Of a stretch of 64,000 nt of DNA, positions 33,436 through 41,733 are shown piece by piece. Within the stretch, counting starts at the first letter, position 1. Each line of letters begins with the position of its first letter. The stretch comes from Bryobacterales bacterium (GTDB taxonomy: Bacteria > Acidobacteriota > Terriglobia > Bryobacterales > Bryobacteraceae). The stretch spans positions 1-64,000 of the forward strand of contig JADLDI010000045.1 in the NCBI GenBank assembly GCA_020846745.1, read 5' to 3'. The position numbers were made by a program, and so were the translations under genes. A model generated the notes under the pieces. That model did no database searches. It was not told the DNA's origin and saw only the letters and a list, made by a program, of their open reading frames with translations.

Positions 33436-34755
33436 CTATAGGCGAACGATCTTCTCGGACTTGAATCCTCGGAAGGCGTTGCGGGTGTCGACAATCAACT
33501 TGGCCTTTTCGAGGATCGACGCATAGGGAAACGTGCTGTGGTTGGTGATCAACACGGTGCAGTCTGCCTGCGCCACCGCCGGCAGTTCCTCCTGAGCAAA
33601 TAGCTCGTGGCCGTCCACCCGCAGCACGGGTACGTGCGGATCGGAATAGGTGACCTTGGCGCCGCGCTCCAGCAGCAGATGAGCCACGTCCAGGGCCGGC
33701 GATTCGCGCATGTCGTCGATATCTTTCTTGTACGCAACGCCCAAAATGTGGACGTGCGACCCGCGCAGCGGCTTCGTCTGATCGTTCAGCGCGTTCTGAA
33801 CCTTTTCGACCGCAAAGTGCGGCATCTGCCCGTTCACGTAACCGGCCAGTTCGATAAAGCGTGCCTCGATCCCGGTCTGTTTGGATTTCCAGGAAAGGTA
33901 AAAGGGATCGATGGGAATGCAGTGTCCGCCCAGGCCCGGACCGGGGTAGAACGGCATGAATCCAAACGGCTTGGTCGCCGCCGCGTCAATTACTTCCCAC
34001 ACATCGATACCCATGCGCCCGCACATCACCGCGAGTTCGTTCACCAGGCCGATGTTGATCATCCGGAAGGTGTTTTCGAGCAGCTTCACCATCTCGGCTA
34101 CCTGGGTTGAACTGACAGGGACGACTTTGTCCAGAGCCTGCGCATAAAGCAGCATCCCCAGTTCGGTACAGGCGGAGGTATGGCCGCCCACGACTTTGGG
34201 GATATTCTTCGTTTGAAAGTGCGGGTTGCCCGGGTCGACACGCTCCGGCGAGAAGCACAGGAAGATCTCACTGCCCACCTGGCGGCCTTCTTTTTCGAGC
34301 ATCGGCCTCACGAGTTCGTCCGTCGTGCCAGGGTAAGTGGTGGATTCGAGGATCACCAAAGTCCCTGGTTTCAGGTACTTGGCGATTTCCTCGCACGCCG
34401 ACACGATAAAGCTCATATCCGGGTCTTTGGTCTTCCGGAGCGGTGTGGGCACGCAGATATTGATCGTGTCCATCTCCGCGATGGCGCTGAAGTCCGTCGT
34501 GGCCTTGAAATGCCCCGATTGCACCAAAGCGGCCACTTCGGCGGTCGGCACATCCTGGATGTACGAGGCGCCTGCGTTCAACTGCTCCACCTTCGCGGAC
34601 GAAATGTCAAAACCCGTGACCTGAAACCCGACCCCACCGAGTTCCACCGCAAGCGGTAACCCGACATAACCAAGACCAACGATGCCGCACCGGGCCTGTC
34701 GAGTGCGGATTTTTTCTGCTAGATGCGTCGCGTGAACCGTCGTAAGTGCGTCCAT
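33436..34755 (-). CDS. UDP-sugar 6-dehydrogenase (WecC/WbpA-type)
   Basis: 439 residues. The NAD-binding Rossmann motif GIVGLGYVGLPLAVELG is near the N-terminus. The catalytic Cys lies in GPGLGGHCIPIDPFYL, the central helix NTFRMINIGLVNELAVMC is typical, and the C-terminal UDP-binding domain follows (GVAYKKDIDDMRESPALDV). Enzymes of this type oxidise UDP-GlcNAc or UDP-ManNAc to uronic acids for surface polysaccharides; the exact sugar cannot be told. A Shine-Dalgarno-like AAGGAG precedes the ATG at 34755. Its neighbours (PfkB kinase, glycosyltransferase-like protein) support a polysaccharide context. Confidence 0.92.
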   Translation of the reverse strand: MDALTTVHATHLAEKIRTRQARCGIVGLGYVGLPLAVELGGVGFQVTGFDISSAKVEQLNAGASYIQDVPTAEVAALVQSGHFKATTDFSAIAEMDTINICVPTPLRKTKDPDMSFIVSACEEIAKYLKPGTLVILESTTYPGTTDELVRPMLEKEGRQVGSEIFLCFSPERVDPGNPHFQTKNIPKVVGGHTSACTELGMLLYAQALDKVVPVSSTQVAEMVKLLENTFRMINIGLVNELAVMCGRMGIDVWEVIDAAATKPFGFMPFYPGPGLGGHCIPIDPFYLSWKSKQTGIEARFIELAGYVNGQMPHFAVEKVQNALNDQTKPLRGSHVHILGVAYKKDIDDMRESPALDVAHLLLERGAKVTYSDPHVPVLRVDGHELFAQEELPAVAQADCTVLITNHSTFPYASILEKAKLIVDTRNAFRGFKSEKIVRL

Positions 34756-34854
34756 TCTGGCTCCTTGCTCTAGAGTACAAGGACGAGCTTCATATTATCT
34801 TGGAGCGTTAGTACTACCGCAACTCGATTGGGTCTGGAACTGGAGAACCGAATC

Positions 34855-35682
34855 CTACTCCAGGGTGAAGTAGAAGAACCCTCGGCCGAGAATCTGCGCC
34901 GGACCGGTCAGCCGCGCGGAGTGGCCCATCCCGTCCCAGCGAACCTCCAGCGGTTCGTCTTCGGTCTGCACTTTCACCGGCGACTTGGCCATACCCCGAA
35001 GAATGGCTGCAATGGCGGCGCCGGCCGAACCCGTGCCTGAGGAAAGCGTCGGGCCCGCGCCGCGCTCGTAAAAACGAGCGTCGATTGTGTGTTGGTTCAC
35101 TGGCGCAATGAACGACACGTTGGTTCGCTTCGGGAAATGTTGGTGGCCTTCGATTTCGGCCCCCAAAGTCTTCCAATCGAAATCGACCGATTCCACCGGT
35201 ACGGCGCATTGCGGGTTGCCAACGTCGACGACGGTAACGTCCCGCGGACCGTCTTTCAGCGGAAGTTCAATCGCTCCGGAGTTGTCCCCCAGCGTTGGAA
35301 CGCCCACCTCCATCTCAAAGCGGAATGTGGCGTGAGCGGTATCGAGCAGTTCGAGCACCTTGACGCCGCTTCCCGTGGCGATTTTGATCTCGGTTCCGGC
35401 GGGCTGATCCACCGCCAGAATCGCGGCCGCGCATCGAGTACCGTTGCCCGACAGCTCGGCGTATGATCCGTCGGAATTCCAGAGCCGGATGCGTGCGTCC
35501 ACACCGGCCCACGGCTGTTCGACCAGATACCAGCCGTCTGCGCCAATGCCGCGATACCGGTGGCAGATCGCCCGCGCGAGTTCGGGACAGGAGTCTTCCT
35601 GAAAGCCTTCCGGCAGTTCAGAAGCGAAAGTGAAGAGAAAATCGTTGCCGGCCCCTTGGGCCTTGATGAATGGAATGGTCAT
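34855..35682 (-). CDS. dapF: Diaminopimelate epimerase homologue lacking both catalytic cysteines
   Basis: 275 residues, the normal DapF length, with the paired-domain fold and conserved landmarks: FIKAQGAGNDFL, RIRLWNSDGSYAELSGNGTRC, DVGNPQCA, FPKRTNVSF and YERGAGPTLSSGTGSAGAA. In E. coli DapF the two catalytic cysteines lie in QCGNGARC and TQACGSGAC. Here both positions are serine (Ser78 in ELSGNG and Ser215 in LSSGTG). Other pocket residues, including the N-N-E-R set, look conserved. It may have lost Cys-thiol racemisation or act on another substrate. It overlaps the downstream membrane protein gene by 4 nt. The fold assignment is firm; the activity is not. Confidence 0.75.
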   Translation of the reverse strand: MTIPFIKAQGAGNDFLFTFASELPEGFQEDSCPELARAICHRYRGIGADGWYLVEQPWAGVDARIRLWNSDGSYAELSGNGTRCAAAILAVDQPAGTEIKIATGSGVKVLELLDTAHATFRFEMEVGVPTLGDNSGAIELPLKDGPRDVTVVDVGNPQCAVPVESVDFDWKTLGAEIEGHQHFPKRTNVSFIAPVNQHTIDARFYERGAGPTLSSGTGSAGAAIAAILRGMAKSPVKVQTEDEPLEVRWDGMGHSARLTGPAQILGRGFFYFTLE

Positions 35683-37223
35683 TGGTCTCGAAACGAACTC
35701 CGCTCTTTAACGGCCGGCGGCTCCTCTTGAGGTAGACGCACTTGCGACCCGCGGCGCCAGATCTGAACCACCGGAGCGCCCTTGCCGGCGATCGTTTTCA
35801 CACAACGGTAATGGGGTCCGCGGGCCTGCGCGCGCCAGATGGCCTTGTCGACCGCATCCCCTGATATCGTGATGGCCCATTCTGCACGGAGGAAAAGATC
35901 GGGGCGGGCCAGAACACTCAGGAAATAGGGGCCGTTCCCTTCGTGAATGTTGGCGGCAATCGGGATGCCCGCCTGTTCGAAGATGCCGGTCAGGTCGCCG
36001 AACGAAGCGAGCACGGGGCGGCCATCCCAGTTCTGCTTCATGTACTCGGCGGCTTCCGCCGTCCACGCGCGGCGCGCGTCGGAGTTCACCTGCGACTCTT
36101 TCCAGCAGATCCAGCTTTCCGGAGCCGCGCCCACGATCCACGGGGAAACTGCGAGCGCGAGCACCGCGGCCGCGATACCGCCCGTCCAGCGCTTGGGCAC
36201 TGCTGCCGGAATAGCCGCCGCGGCGAGACAAAACAGCGGGAACGCCGCCAAACCGTACCGCGTGTTGTAGTAGCTGTTCGGCCATAGATGCGGGACGAAA
36301 ATCGGAGTACCCGAAGAATAAAGACTCAGCACGTAGAACGCCGGCAGAGCGGCGCAGAGCAGGAGGGGAGCCCAGGCGCGCCGCCAAATGCAAACGGCGG
36401 TTCCTGCCGCCGCCAGCAGAACGAGCGGTGCGCCGCAGACCGAAGTTGCGGCGGCCTGAAAGTAGCGGAAAGCGGCCGGAGCGTCGCGGTCGCCGGGGTA
36501 ACGCGCCATGCCCGCATCGAGTGCGCGCTGATAGATCGCCTTCGCCGAATACGGTCCGTGATAAAACTCGAGCGCATCGGCATAGAGGAACCGGTTGTGG
36601 CCCAGCCAGTAGAGCGGACCCAGTGCCGCCGTGGCGCAAAACGTGATCGTCTGCCTCCAGCGTTTGGCCGGGTTGGCGGTGAGTAGCGCCAGCGCGAAGA
36701 ATGGCAGCAGAAACCAGCCTTCGTAGCGGACAAGGGCTCCCGCGCCGGCCGCCAATCCCGCCGCGCCGGCGGTCCAATGCGAACCCGTGCCGCGAGAGTG
36801 CACGATCGAGTAGAGCGTCGCGAAGAACGTCGCGAAGAAGAACGGCTCCGTCATCGGCGCGGTCCCCAGATAGAGCGCATTCGGGTTGCCCAGAAAGAGG
36901 GCCAGCGCCAGAAACGCCGGAACGGCCGCGGAGAAGATGCGCCGCACGCTCAGGAATAGGAAAAGGGCCGCTAGCGTGTTAGCGATCGCCGCGGGGACAG
37001 CCCCCGCCCAACCGCTACGCCACCATTCGTCAACCGCCGCAAACGGAATTGTCAGTAGATGCGGCAACGGCAGCCAGACCGTGCCGATCTGTTCGTAACC
37101 GGGTGTTATCGAATCGAAGATGCGGCGAGCGATGTTCAGATGAGCGGTCGCGTCGCCAAAGTAAAGGGTGTAGCCGTGCGAATGAAACCAGACCGCCGCC
37201 CCGGCCATGACGATCGCCGCCAC
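35679..37223 (-). CDS. Polytopic membrane protein, glycosyltransferase family 39-like
   Basis: About 514 residues if translation begins at the GTG at 37223. An open frame extends back to 37454 but overlaps the PfkB gene and is Arg/Ser-rich, so I reject that extension. The protein begins with a membrane helix (VAAIVMAGAAVWFHSHGYTL), has an early acidic periplasmic loop motif (YFGDATAHLNIARRIFDS, as in the D-containing first loop of GT-C glycosyltransferases), and about ten further helices. A soluble C-terminal region of about 120 residues follows. The lipid-linked donor and acceptor are unknown. Its position 20 nt downstream of a sugar kinase gene suggests the two are co-transcribed. Confidence 0.75.
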   Translation of the reverse strand: MAAIVMAGAAVWFHSHGYTLYFGDATAHLNIARRIFDSITPGYEQIGTVWLPLPHLLTIPFAAVDEWWRSGWAGAVPAAIANTLAALFLFLSVRRIFSAAVPAFLALALFLGNPNALYLGTAPMTEPFFFATFFATLYSIVHSRGTGSHWTAGAAGLAAGAGALVRYEGWFLLPFFALALLTANPAKRWRQTITFCATAALGPLYWLGHNRFLYADALEFYHGPYSAKAIYQRALDAGMARYPGDRDAPAAFRYFQAAATSVCGAPLVLLAAAGTAVCIWRRAWAPLLLCAALPAFYVLSLYSSGTPIFVPHLWPNSYYNTRYGLAAFPLFCLAAAAIPAAVPKRWTGGIAAAVLALAVSPWIVGAAPESWICWKESQVNSDARRAWTAEAAEYMKQNWDGRPVLASFGDLTGIFEQAGIPIAANIHEGNGPYFLSVLARPDLFLRAEWAITISGDAVDKAIWRAQARGPHYRCVKTIAGKGAPVVQIWRRGSQVRLPQEEPPAVKERSSFRDQ

Positions 37224-37242
37224 AACCAGCGCGCCGCAGGCT

Positions 37243-38172
37243 TCAAAAAGCCGTCGCAGCCTGGAACTCCTGGAACCGGGCGTCAACCTGGGCGCGCGTG
37301 AGCGTGCGGAACCGTTCGGGCCCGAACGTCTCGCAGCAGAAGCTTCCCATAACCGAACCGTAGATGACGGCACGTAACAGCTCCTTCGGCTCTGCTTCCG
37401 CTGTGGCAAGATCGATGCCACGGCTCGCCAGATAGCCCATAAATCCGCCGGCAAAGCAGTCCCCCGCGCCGGTGGGGTCGAACACTTCGTCCAACAAATA
37501 CCCGGGCGCGGCCACCCACCGAATTCCGCCGTTCGTGCGCCAGAACAGCAGGGCGCCGTACTCGCCGCGCTTGATAATCACGGTCCGGGGCCCGAAGTCG
37601 AGAATTGTGGCGGCGGCATGCTTCAGGTTCGCTTTGCCCGACAGTTGCCGCGCTTCGGAATCGTTAATCAACAGAAAGTCCCATTCCTTGATGGTCTCGA
37701 GCAGCGCATCGCGATGGTCGACAATCCAGTAATTCATGGTGTCGCCGCCGACGAGTTTCACCCCGTTCATCTGCTCCTTCACCGCCTTCTGCAGCGTCGG
37801 CTGGATGTTGCCGAGGAACAGGTAGGGCTTCGTGCGGTAAGAAGCCGGTAGTTTCGGATCGAAGCTCGCAAAAACGTTCAGTTCCGTCACCAGCGTGGTC
37901 CGGTCGTTCATGTCGTCGGAATACACACCCGACCAGAAGAACGTCTTGCCGGGTACGCGTTCCAGGCCCTCCACGTCGATACCGTGCGAGGTGAGCATGT
38001 CAACATCGCTTTCCGCGAAATCTTCGCCCACCACTCCCACAATCGAAACAGGCGTGAAATAGCTGGCCGAGAGCGCGCTATACGTGCACGCGCCTCCCAG
38101 GATACGATCGACTTTGCCGTGAGGCGTTTGCAAAGCGTCGTAGGCGACCGAACCGACAATAACGAGCGACAT
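37243..38172 (-). CDS. PfkB-family carbohydrate kinase
   Basis: 309 residues. N-terminal MSLVIVGSVAYDALQTPHGK and GGACTYSALSASYFTPVSIV match the family substrate-binding beta-lid region. The catalytic site is DEVFDPTGAGDCFAGGFMGY, with the anion-hole GAGD and base Asp. VGGDTMNYWIVDH and LLINDSEARQLSG are the usual central motifs. It may be an adenosine or sugar kinase; the sequence does not tell which. It is distinct from the HldE-like kinase at 24054-25028. It heads the minus-strand run that continues through the membrane protein, the DapF homologue and the UDP-sugar dehydrogenase. Confidence 0.9.
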   Translation of the reverse strand: MSLVIVGSVAYDALQTPHGKVDRILGGACTYSALSASYFTPVSIVGVVGEDFAESDVDMLTSHGIDVEGLERVPGKTFFWSGVYSDDMNDRTTLVTELNVFASFDPKLPASYRTKPYLFLGNIQPTLQKAVKEQMNGVKLVGGDTMNYWIVDHRDALLETIKEWDFLLINDSEARQLSGKANLKHAAATILDFGPRTVIIKRGEYGALLFWRTNGGIRWVAAPGYLLDEVFDPTGAGDCFAGGFMGYLASRGIDLATAEAEPKELLRAVIYGSVMGSFCCETFGPERFRTLTRAQVDARFQEFQAATAF

Positions 38173-38228
38173 CCGCTTTATTGTAGCGAGGCATCTGCGT
38201 TCAGCCGTCCTTTCCGCGCGTTTATAGT

Positions 38229-38672
38229 TTGAGAGTAATCTCTGTCATCTATCGAACTCTGGTTTGCATTTTGCTGGCCGCCGCACTCGCGTGGGGACAA
38301 CAGGAATGGGCCGCGGTCCGAGGGCTGCCGCCCGACGCCAAAGTAGAGGTCCACGCGAAAGGCTTTTCCCAAGCGCGCGGGCGCGTAGTCTCCGTCACTG
38401 CCGACCGTCTCACGATACGGACGGGAAAGGGCGAACAAGCCTACGACCGCATCGCCGTCAAACGTGTCAAGGTGCCCAGCATCGGCAAGCGCGCCGTTTG
38501 GGGCGCAATCGGTGTGGCCGGAGGCCTCGCCGCAGGCGGATTCGTCTGCGCATCCTGTGCAAACGAAGGCCACTCCGGGAAGCGCACCCAGTACATGGCA
38601 CTAGGCGCCGCCGTCCGTGCGCTGGCTTTCTTGATTCCCGGCTATACGACCATCTACGAGGCGCCGAAATAG
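38229..38672 (+). CDS. Small exported hypothetical protein
   Basis: 147 residues from a TTG at 38229 with a signal peptide (VCILLAAALAWGQ). A beta-rich segment follows (AKVEVHAKGFSQARGRVVSV, TADRLTIRTGKGEQAY), resembling a small SH3/Sm-like barrel, then a hydrophobic Gly-rich helix (WGAIGVAGGLAAGGFVC) with two nearby cysteines in CASC. I recognise this as a common acidobacterial hypothetical layout but know no function. It is divergent from the PfkB kinase and convergent with the HIRAN gene, with a 9-nt gap at the 3' end. Confidence 0.65.
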   Translation: MRVISVIYRTLVCILLAAALAWGQQEWAAVRGLPPDAKVEVHAKGFSQARGRVVSVTADRLTIRTGKGEQAYDRIAVKRVKVPSIGKRAVWGAIGVAGGLAAGGFVCASCANEGHSGKRTQYMALGAAVRALAFLIPGYTTIYEAPK

Positions 38673-38681
38673 CGCTCGTCC

Positions 38682-39467
38682 TCAGGCGACCTGCTTCGTT
38701 CCGGCATCGCCCCCAAGATCGATCAACGGTCGAAACTCAGGCCCGCTAAGCGGCTGGTGAACCCATCGCATCGCTAACCGGCAAAGTACACGGAACTGTT
38801 CCGGCGCCGGCGGTGGGTTCACCCGCTGCACCGTCACCTCGGCCGACTGATCGCCGGCTGTCAGCGTCGATAGGATTTCCTGCCTGAGGTAGCGCGGGCA
38901 GTACCCGATCACGTGAAGGTCGCCTTTCGTGGTCTCTGCCGTTCGAAGACACAGCGCACCGGAATCGTGCGGGTTTTGGAAATCCCACATAAGCATGAGC
39001 TTCTGTCCCGGAGTCAATTGCAGGGCTCGATTCCGCGCCTCTTCGGTCATGTATCTCAACCCATGGACAAAGAACCACGATTCATACCTTCCATCTGACA
39101 GTTTCTCGGGGCCGGCAAAGACCTCCAAGGTATCTGTCACTCTCTGACCGCCACTTCTGGCCAGTACCGCCAAGGGCTGAGCGCTGACCTGGTCCAGGCT
39201 AAGCCACTCGAGGAACTCCTCGTAATCAGGGCGGGACGGACGTAAGAGCCTGTTCGAAAACAGCGGGAACAGTGTTTTCGAGTGATACTCTCGGTCCATT
39301 GCAGGAAACGCCGCCAGCCCGCTAAACCCGGCCCGTTGTTGCGCCTCCTGGGCTCCCTGAAGATAGACGAACACATATTCCTCGCGCTCGTCTTTCGTGA
39401 GGCGGCCGACCGGAAACCACTGTCTCGTTGCTGGATCTTGCCAGGCGAGGTATACGGTACGAGTCAT
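38682..39467 (-). CDS. HIRAN-domain protein with a HipA N-subdomain-like region
   Basis: 261 residues from the ATG at 39467. Residues 1-90 (VYLAWQDPATRQWFPVGRLT, YHSKTLFPLFSNRLLRPSRP) resemble the N-subdomain 1 of HipA, which in HipBST systems is a separate protein (HipS). Residues about 131-215 fit a HIRAN domain (WFFVHGLRYM, GQKLMLMWDFQNPHDSGALC, VIGYCPRYLRQEILSTL), known to bind DNA ends or replication structures. The gene begins 13 nt after a HipA-like kinase gene. I infer a split-kinase toxin or DNA-stress module. An in-frame ATG 66 nt upstream would overlap the kinase gene and is less likely. Confidence 0.7.
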   Translation of the reverse strand: MTRTVYLAWQDPATRQWFPVGRLTKDEREEYVFVYLQGAQEAQQRAGFSGLAAFPAMDREYHSKTLFPLFSNRLLRPSRPDYEEFLEWLSLDQVSAQPLAVLARSGGQRVTDTLEVFAGPEKLSDGRYESWFFVHGLRYMTEEARNRALQLTPGQKLMLMWDFQNPHDSGALCLRTAETTKGDLHVIGYCPRYLRQEILSTLTAGDQSAEVTVQRVNPPPAPEQFRVLCRLAMRWVHQPLSGPEFRPLIDLGGDAGTKQVA

Positions 39468-39480
39468 TCGGTACCTGTCA

Positions 39481-40383
39481 TTAGAGAAGAGATACGAGCC
39501 TGCTCCTATTGTGTACCAGCATTCGCAGGGCAAACTCCCGCGAAATGCCAGAGGCCCGCTCCCCGGGAACTCCGGACAGGATATCTTCCATATCTCGCTG
39601 GGTGAGCTCTTGAAGGGAACGAATCCATACTGAAGCCGCTGTCGGCCAACGTTCCACAGCTCTTTGGAATGCTTCTAGCGTACTCATCGGTTGCGAAGCC
39701 GTCCGCTCGCTAAACAGCGCTGACTTTGCTCTTTTGGCGTACGCTTCCACTTTGTAGCCTCGATCTTTGCTCTGCATCCTGTCGTGTTTTTCTGAATCTC
39801 GAAGCTGAAACCCGAGGCTGGCAGCGTGATCGTATGTCGGGGCAAGATGGCGGCTTCCGGCTTTTGTCTCGACCACCCCCCAGTTTTCGTCGTGCCTGTC
39901 AGTGTTTCCGATCAGAGCATCGAGCAGGAGATACCCCGTAAAAACCTCGCCCGCCGTGATGATTCCAGCCGGCGCCGTCCACTTCAGAGGAGGCGTGCAA
40001 GCATACCGGTCAAGCGCGGTCCAGATGGCTTCCAGTGTGTGCCCGCTTTGCCGGTACTCCACCCGCTGTGTTTGATAGAAAGCGTCGGTGGCTGCGAGCA
40101 ACTCGTTTCCATGAATCAGGATTTCTGAAAAGACGGGAGAAACCACGCAGCGCCGGCCTTCAAAGACGCCAAGCTCGTAAAGGGCGTGAGGCAGGCCAAG
40201 TCTCTCCGCGACTTCTGCGGCCACTTTTTCCGTCCAATCCTCGCCGGTTAACTCCCGTGTCACGATTTTGCAATAGCAGCGGCCGAGAACCGGGTCGTCG
40301 AATTGGAATTTGGGCTTCGTTCCCAGTTGCTCGATCCTCATAGCCGACCCGCTTGGCACGTGAAAGACGGCGAACTCGGGCAT
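39481..40383 (-). CDS. HipA-like serine/threonine kinase
   Basis: 300 residues. The N-lobe has the ATP-lysine strand CYCKIVTREL and a helix (EKVAAEVAERLGLP). The catalytic loop is GNTDRHDENWG and the metal-binding motif APTYDHAASLG, both HipA hallmarks. HipA kinases phosphorylate targets such as glutamyl-tRNA synthetase and are held in check by HipB. No HipB-like helix-turn-helix protein is adjacent; instead a HIRAN/HipA-N-like protein is encoded downstream. The protein lacks the N-subdomain 1 normally found in full-length HipA, consistent with a split system. A divergent PepSY gene starts 71 nt upstream. Confidence 0.85.
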   Translation of the reverse strand: MPEFAVFHVPSGSAMRIEQLGTKPKFQFDDPVLGRCYCKIVTRELTGEDWTEKVAAEVAERLGLPHALYELGVFEGRRCVVSPVFSEILIHGNELLAATDAFYQTQRVEYRQSGHTLEAIWTALDRYACTPPLKWTAPAGIITAGEVFTGYLLLDALIGNTDRHDENWGVVETKAGSRHLAPTYDHAASLGFQLRDSEKHDRMQSKDRGYKVEAYAKRAKSALFSERTASQPMSTLEAFQRAVERWPTAASVWIRSLQELTQRDMEDILSGVPGERASGISREFALRMLVHNRSRLVSLL

Positions 40384-40453
40384 GTTTCATCGTAGCGGCT
40401 CGGCGCTCTGGTGAACACGACCGCATAGATGTTGAGCTTATACTCAGACCTAA

Positions 40454-41077
40454 GTGAAAAAGCGCCTCTACGCCATCACTCGCGACCTTCACCTTTACAT
40501 CGGGCTCTTTCTCAGCCCCTTCGTACTTGTTTTCGCGCTAAGTGTCTTCTACCTCGGCCACTCCCTCACCGGACCCAACGTCACCCCCGAAACGCGGACC
40601 GTCACAGACGTCCATTCCCCGCCAGGAATCGAAGCCCTGAACGGGCGGGAACTGGTGGACGCACTGCAGCCCGTATTAGGCAGCATCGGCGTGACAGGCG
40701 AGATCAACTTTGTCCGAAAGCTCACCAGAGAACATCGCATCGTGGTTCCAGTCATGCTCCCCGGCAAGGATATTACCGTCGATCTGAACCTGCAGGCCCG
40801 CACCGCCACCGTCTTCAAGGAGTCGACCGGATTCGCGGATGCCCTGATTCACCTGCACAAAATGCCGGGACCGCATAATGTGAACGTTCGCGGCAACTCG
40901 CTCTACATGAAAATCTGGAGGGCGCTGGCGGACGTCACATCCTATGGAATTCTGTTCTTAACCCTGAGCGGCATTTACCTCTGGACAGTCCTGCGTGCCG
41001 AGCGCCGGGTGGGCCTGGTTCTGCTCTCCGCCGGATGCGTTTCGTTCTTTGGAGCCGTTTATGCGATCTGCCGTTGA
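40454..41077 (+). CDS. PepSY-associated membrane protein (first of two)
   Basis: 207 residues from the GTG at 40454. An N-terminal membrane helix (LYIGLFLSPFVLVFALSVFY), a periplasmic PepSY-like domain with two alpha/beta repeats (VTGEINFVRKLTREHRIVVP, ITVDLNLQARTATVFKES), an HLHKMPGP motif, and two C-terminal helices (YGILFLTLSGIYLW). PepSY-TM proteins are typical of ferric reductases and siderophore-iron import. The second paralogue overlaps its 3' end by 17 nt. A role in periplasmic iron reduction is inferred from family and from the frataxin and hemW genes downstream. Confidence 0.85.
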   Translation: MKKRLYAITRDLHLYIGLFLSPFVLVFALSVFYLGHSLTGPNVTPETRTVTDVHSPPGIEALNGRELVDALQPVLGSIGVTGEINFVRKLTREHRIVVPVMLPGKDITVDLNLQARTATVFKESTGFADALIHLHKMPGPHNVNVRGNSLYMKIWRALADVTSYGILFLTLSGIYLWTVLRAERRVGLVLLSAGCVSFFGAVYAICR

Positions 41078-41687
41078 GATCTGGAACCGCAAAGGCCATT
41101 ACTACCTCGGCCTGTACTTCCTGTTTTTCCTCTGGCTATTCGCCTTTACCGGCCTGCTGCTGAATCATGGCTGGCAGTTCGCGGAGTTTTGGCCGAATCG
41201 GACGGTAACCAGGTTCGAGCGCGAAATTCAGGTGCCGCCAACCGGCGCTGACCTGAACAGGGCACGCCGAGCGATGTCGCAACTGGGCATCACCGGCGAA
41301 ATCGAATGGACCGGAGAATCAAAGGACCCGGCGCTATTCCAATTCCGCGCCGTCCGCCCGGGGAAGATCTCCACTGTCGCCATCGATATTGCACGCGGCA
41401 ACGCCACAGTGGAGCAGATTGCCTTCAATGGCTGGGGAACCATGCGAGTTTTGCACACCTTCACGGGTGTACGGCGCGGCGATGCCCGCAACGGCCGCGA
41501 CTGGGCCCTCACGACCGTTTGGGTTCTAGCCATGGATGCAGTGTCGGCCGGTCTCATTCTGATGGTGCTGAGCGGGATTTACATGTGGTGGCGGGTGCCT
41601 GGCAAGCGCAGGGCCGGTTTGGCGGCATTAATGCTCGGAATAACACTGTGTGGCGGTTTCGTCTTCGGACTGCGCGCCGTTTTGTAA
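41061..41687 (+). CDS. PepSY-associated membrane protein (second of two)
   Basis: 208 residues from the ATG at 41061, preceded by GGAG. Layout parallels the first PepSY protein: helix (YYLGLYFLFFLWLFAFTGLL), a PepSY-like domain (LGITGEIEWTGESKDPALFQ; ISTVAIDIARGNATVEQ), then an HTFTGVRRGD loop and two helices (AGLILMVLSGIYMWW, ALMLGITLCGGFVFGL). The histidine in VLHTFTG is a possible heme or metal ligand. The two genes look like an internal duplication of a larger PepSY-TM protein and probably work together. Confidence 0.85.
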   Translation: MRSAVEIWNRKGHYYLGLYFLFFLWLFAFTGLLLNHGWQFAEFWPNRTVTRFEREIQVPPTGADLNRARRAMSQLGITGEIEWTGESKDPALFQFRAVRPGKISTVAIDIARGNATVEQIAFNGWGTMRVLHTFTGVRRGDARNGRDWALTTVWVLAMDAVSAGLILMVLSGIYMWWRVPGKRRAGLAALMLGITLCGGFVFGLRAVL

Positions 41688-41733
41688 GCTCGTCGATACT
41701 GACGCCACCGGCTCTACGTTATGGTGGAGAAAC

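Noticed and set aside
35690..35704. CGAAACGAACTCC at the 3' end of the membrane glycosyltransferase-like gene, as in the array core
   Set aside because: Only about 13 nt match and the preceding CATTTTG part is missing. It lies in normal coding sequence and is probably chance.
37224..37454. N-terminal extension of the membrane glycosyltransferase-like protein
   Set aside because: It overlaps the PfkB kinase gene and is rich in Arg and Ser with no family similarity. The conserved part begins at the membrane helix after 37223.
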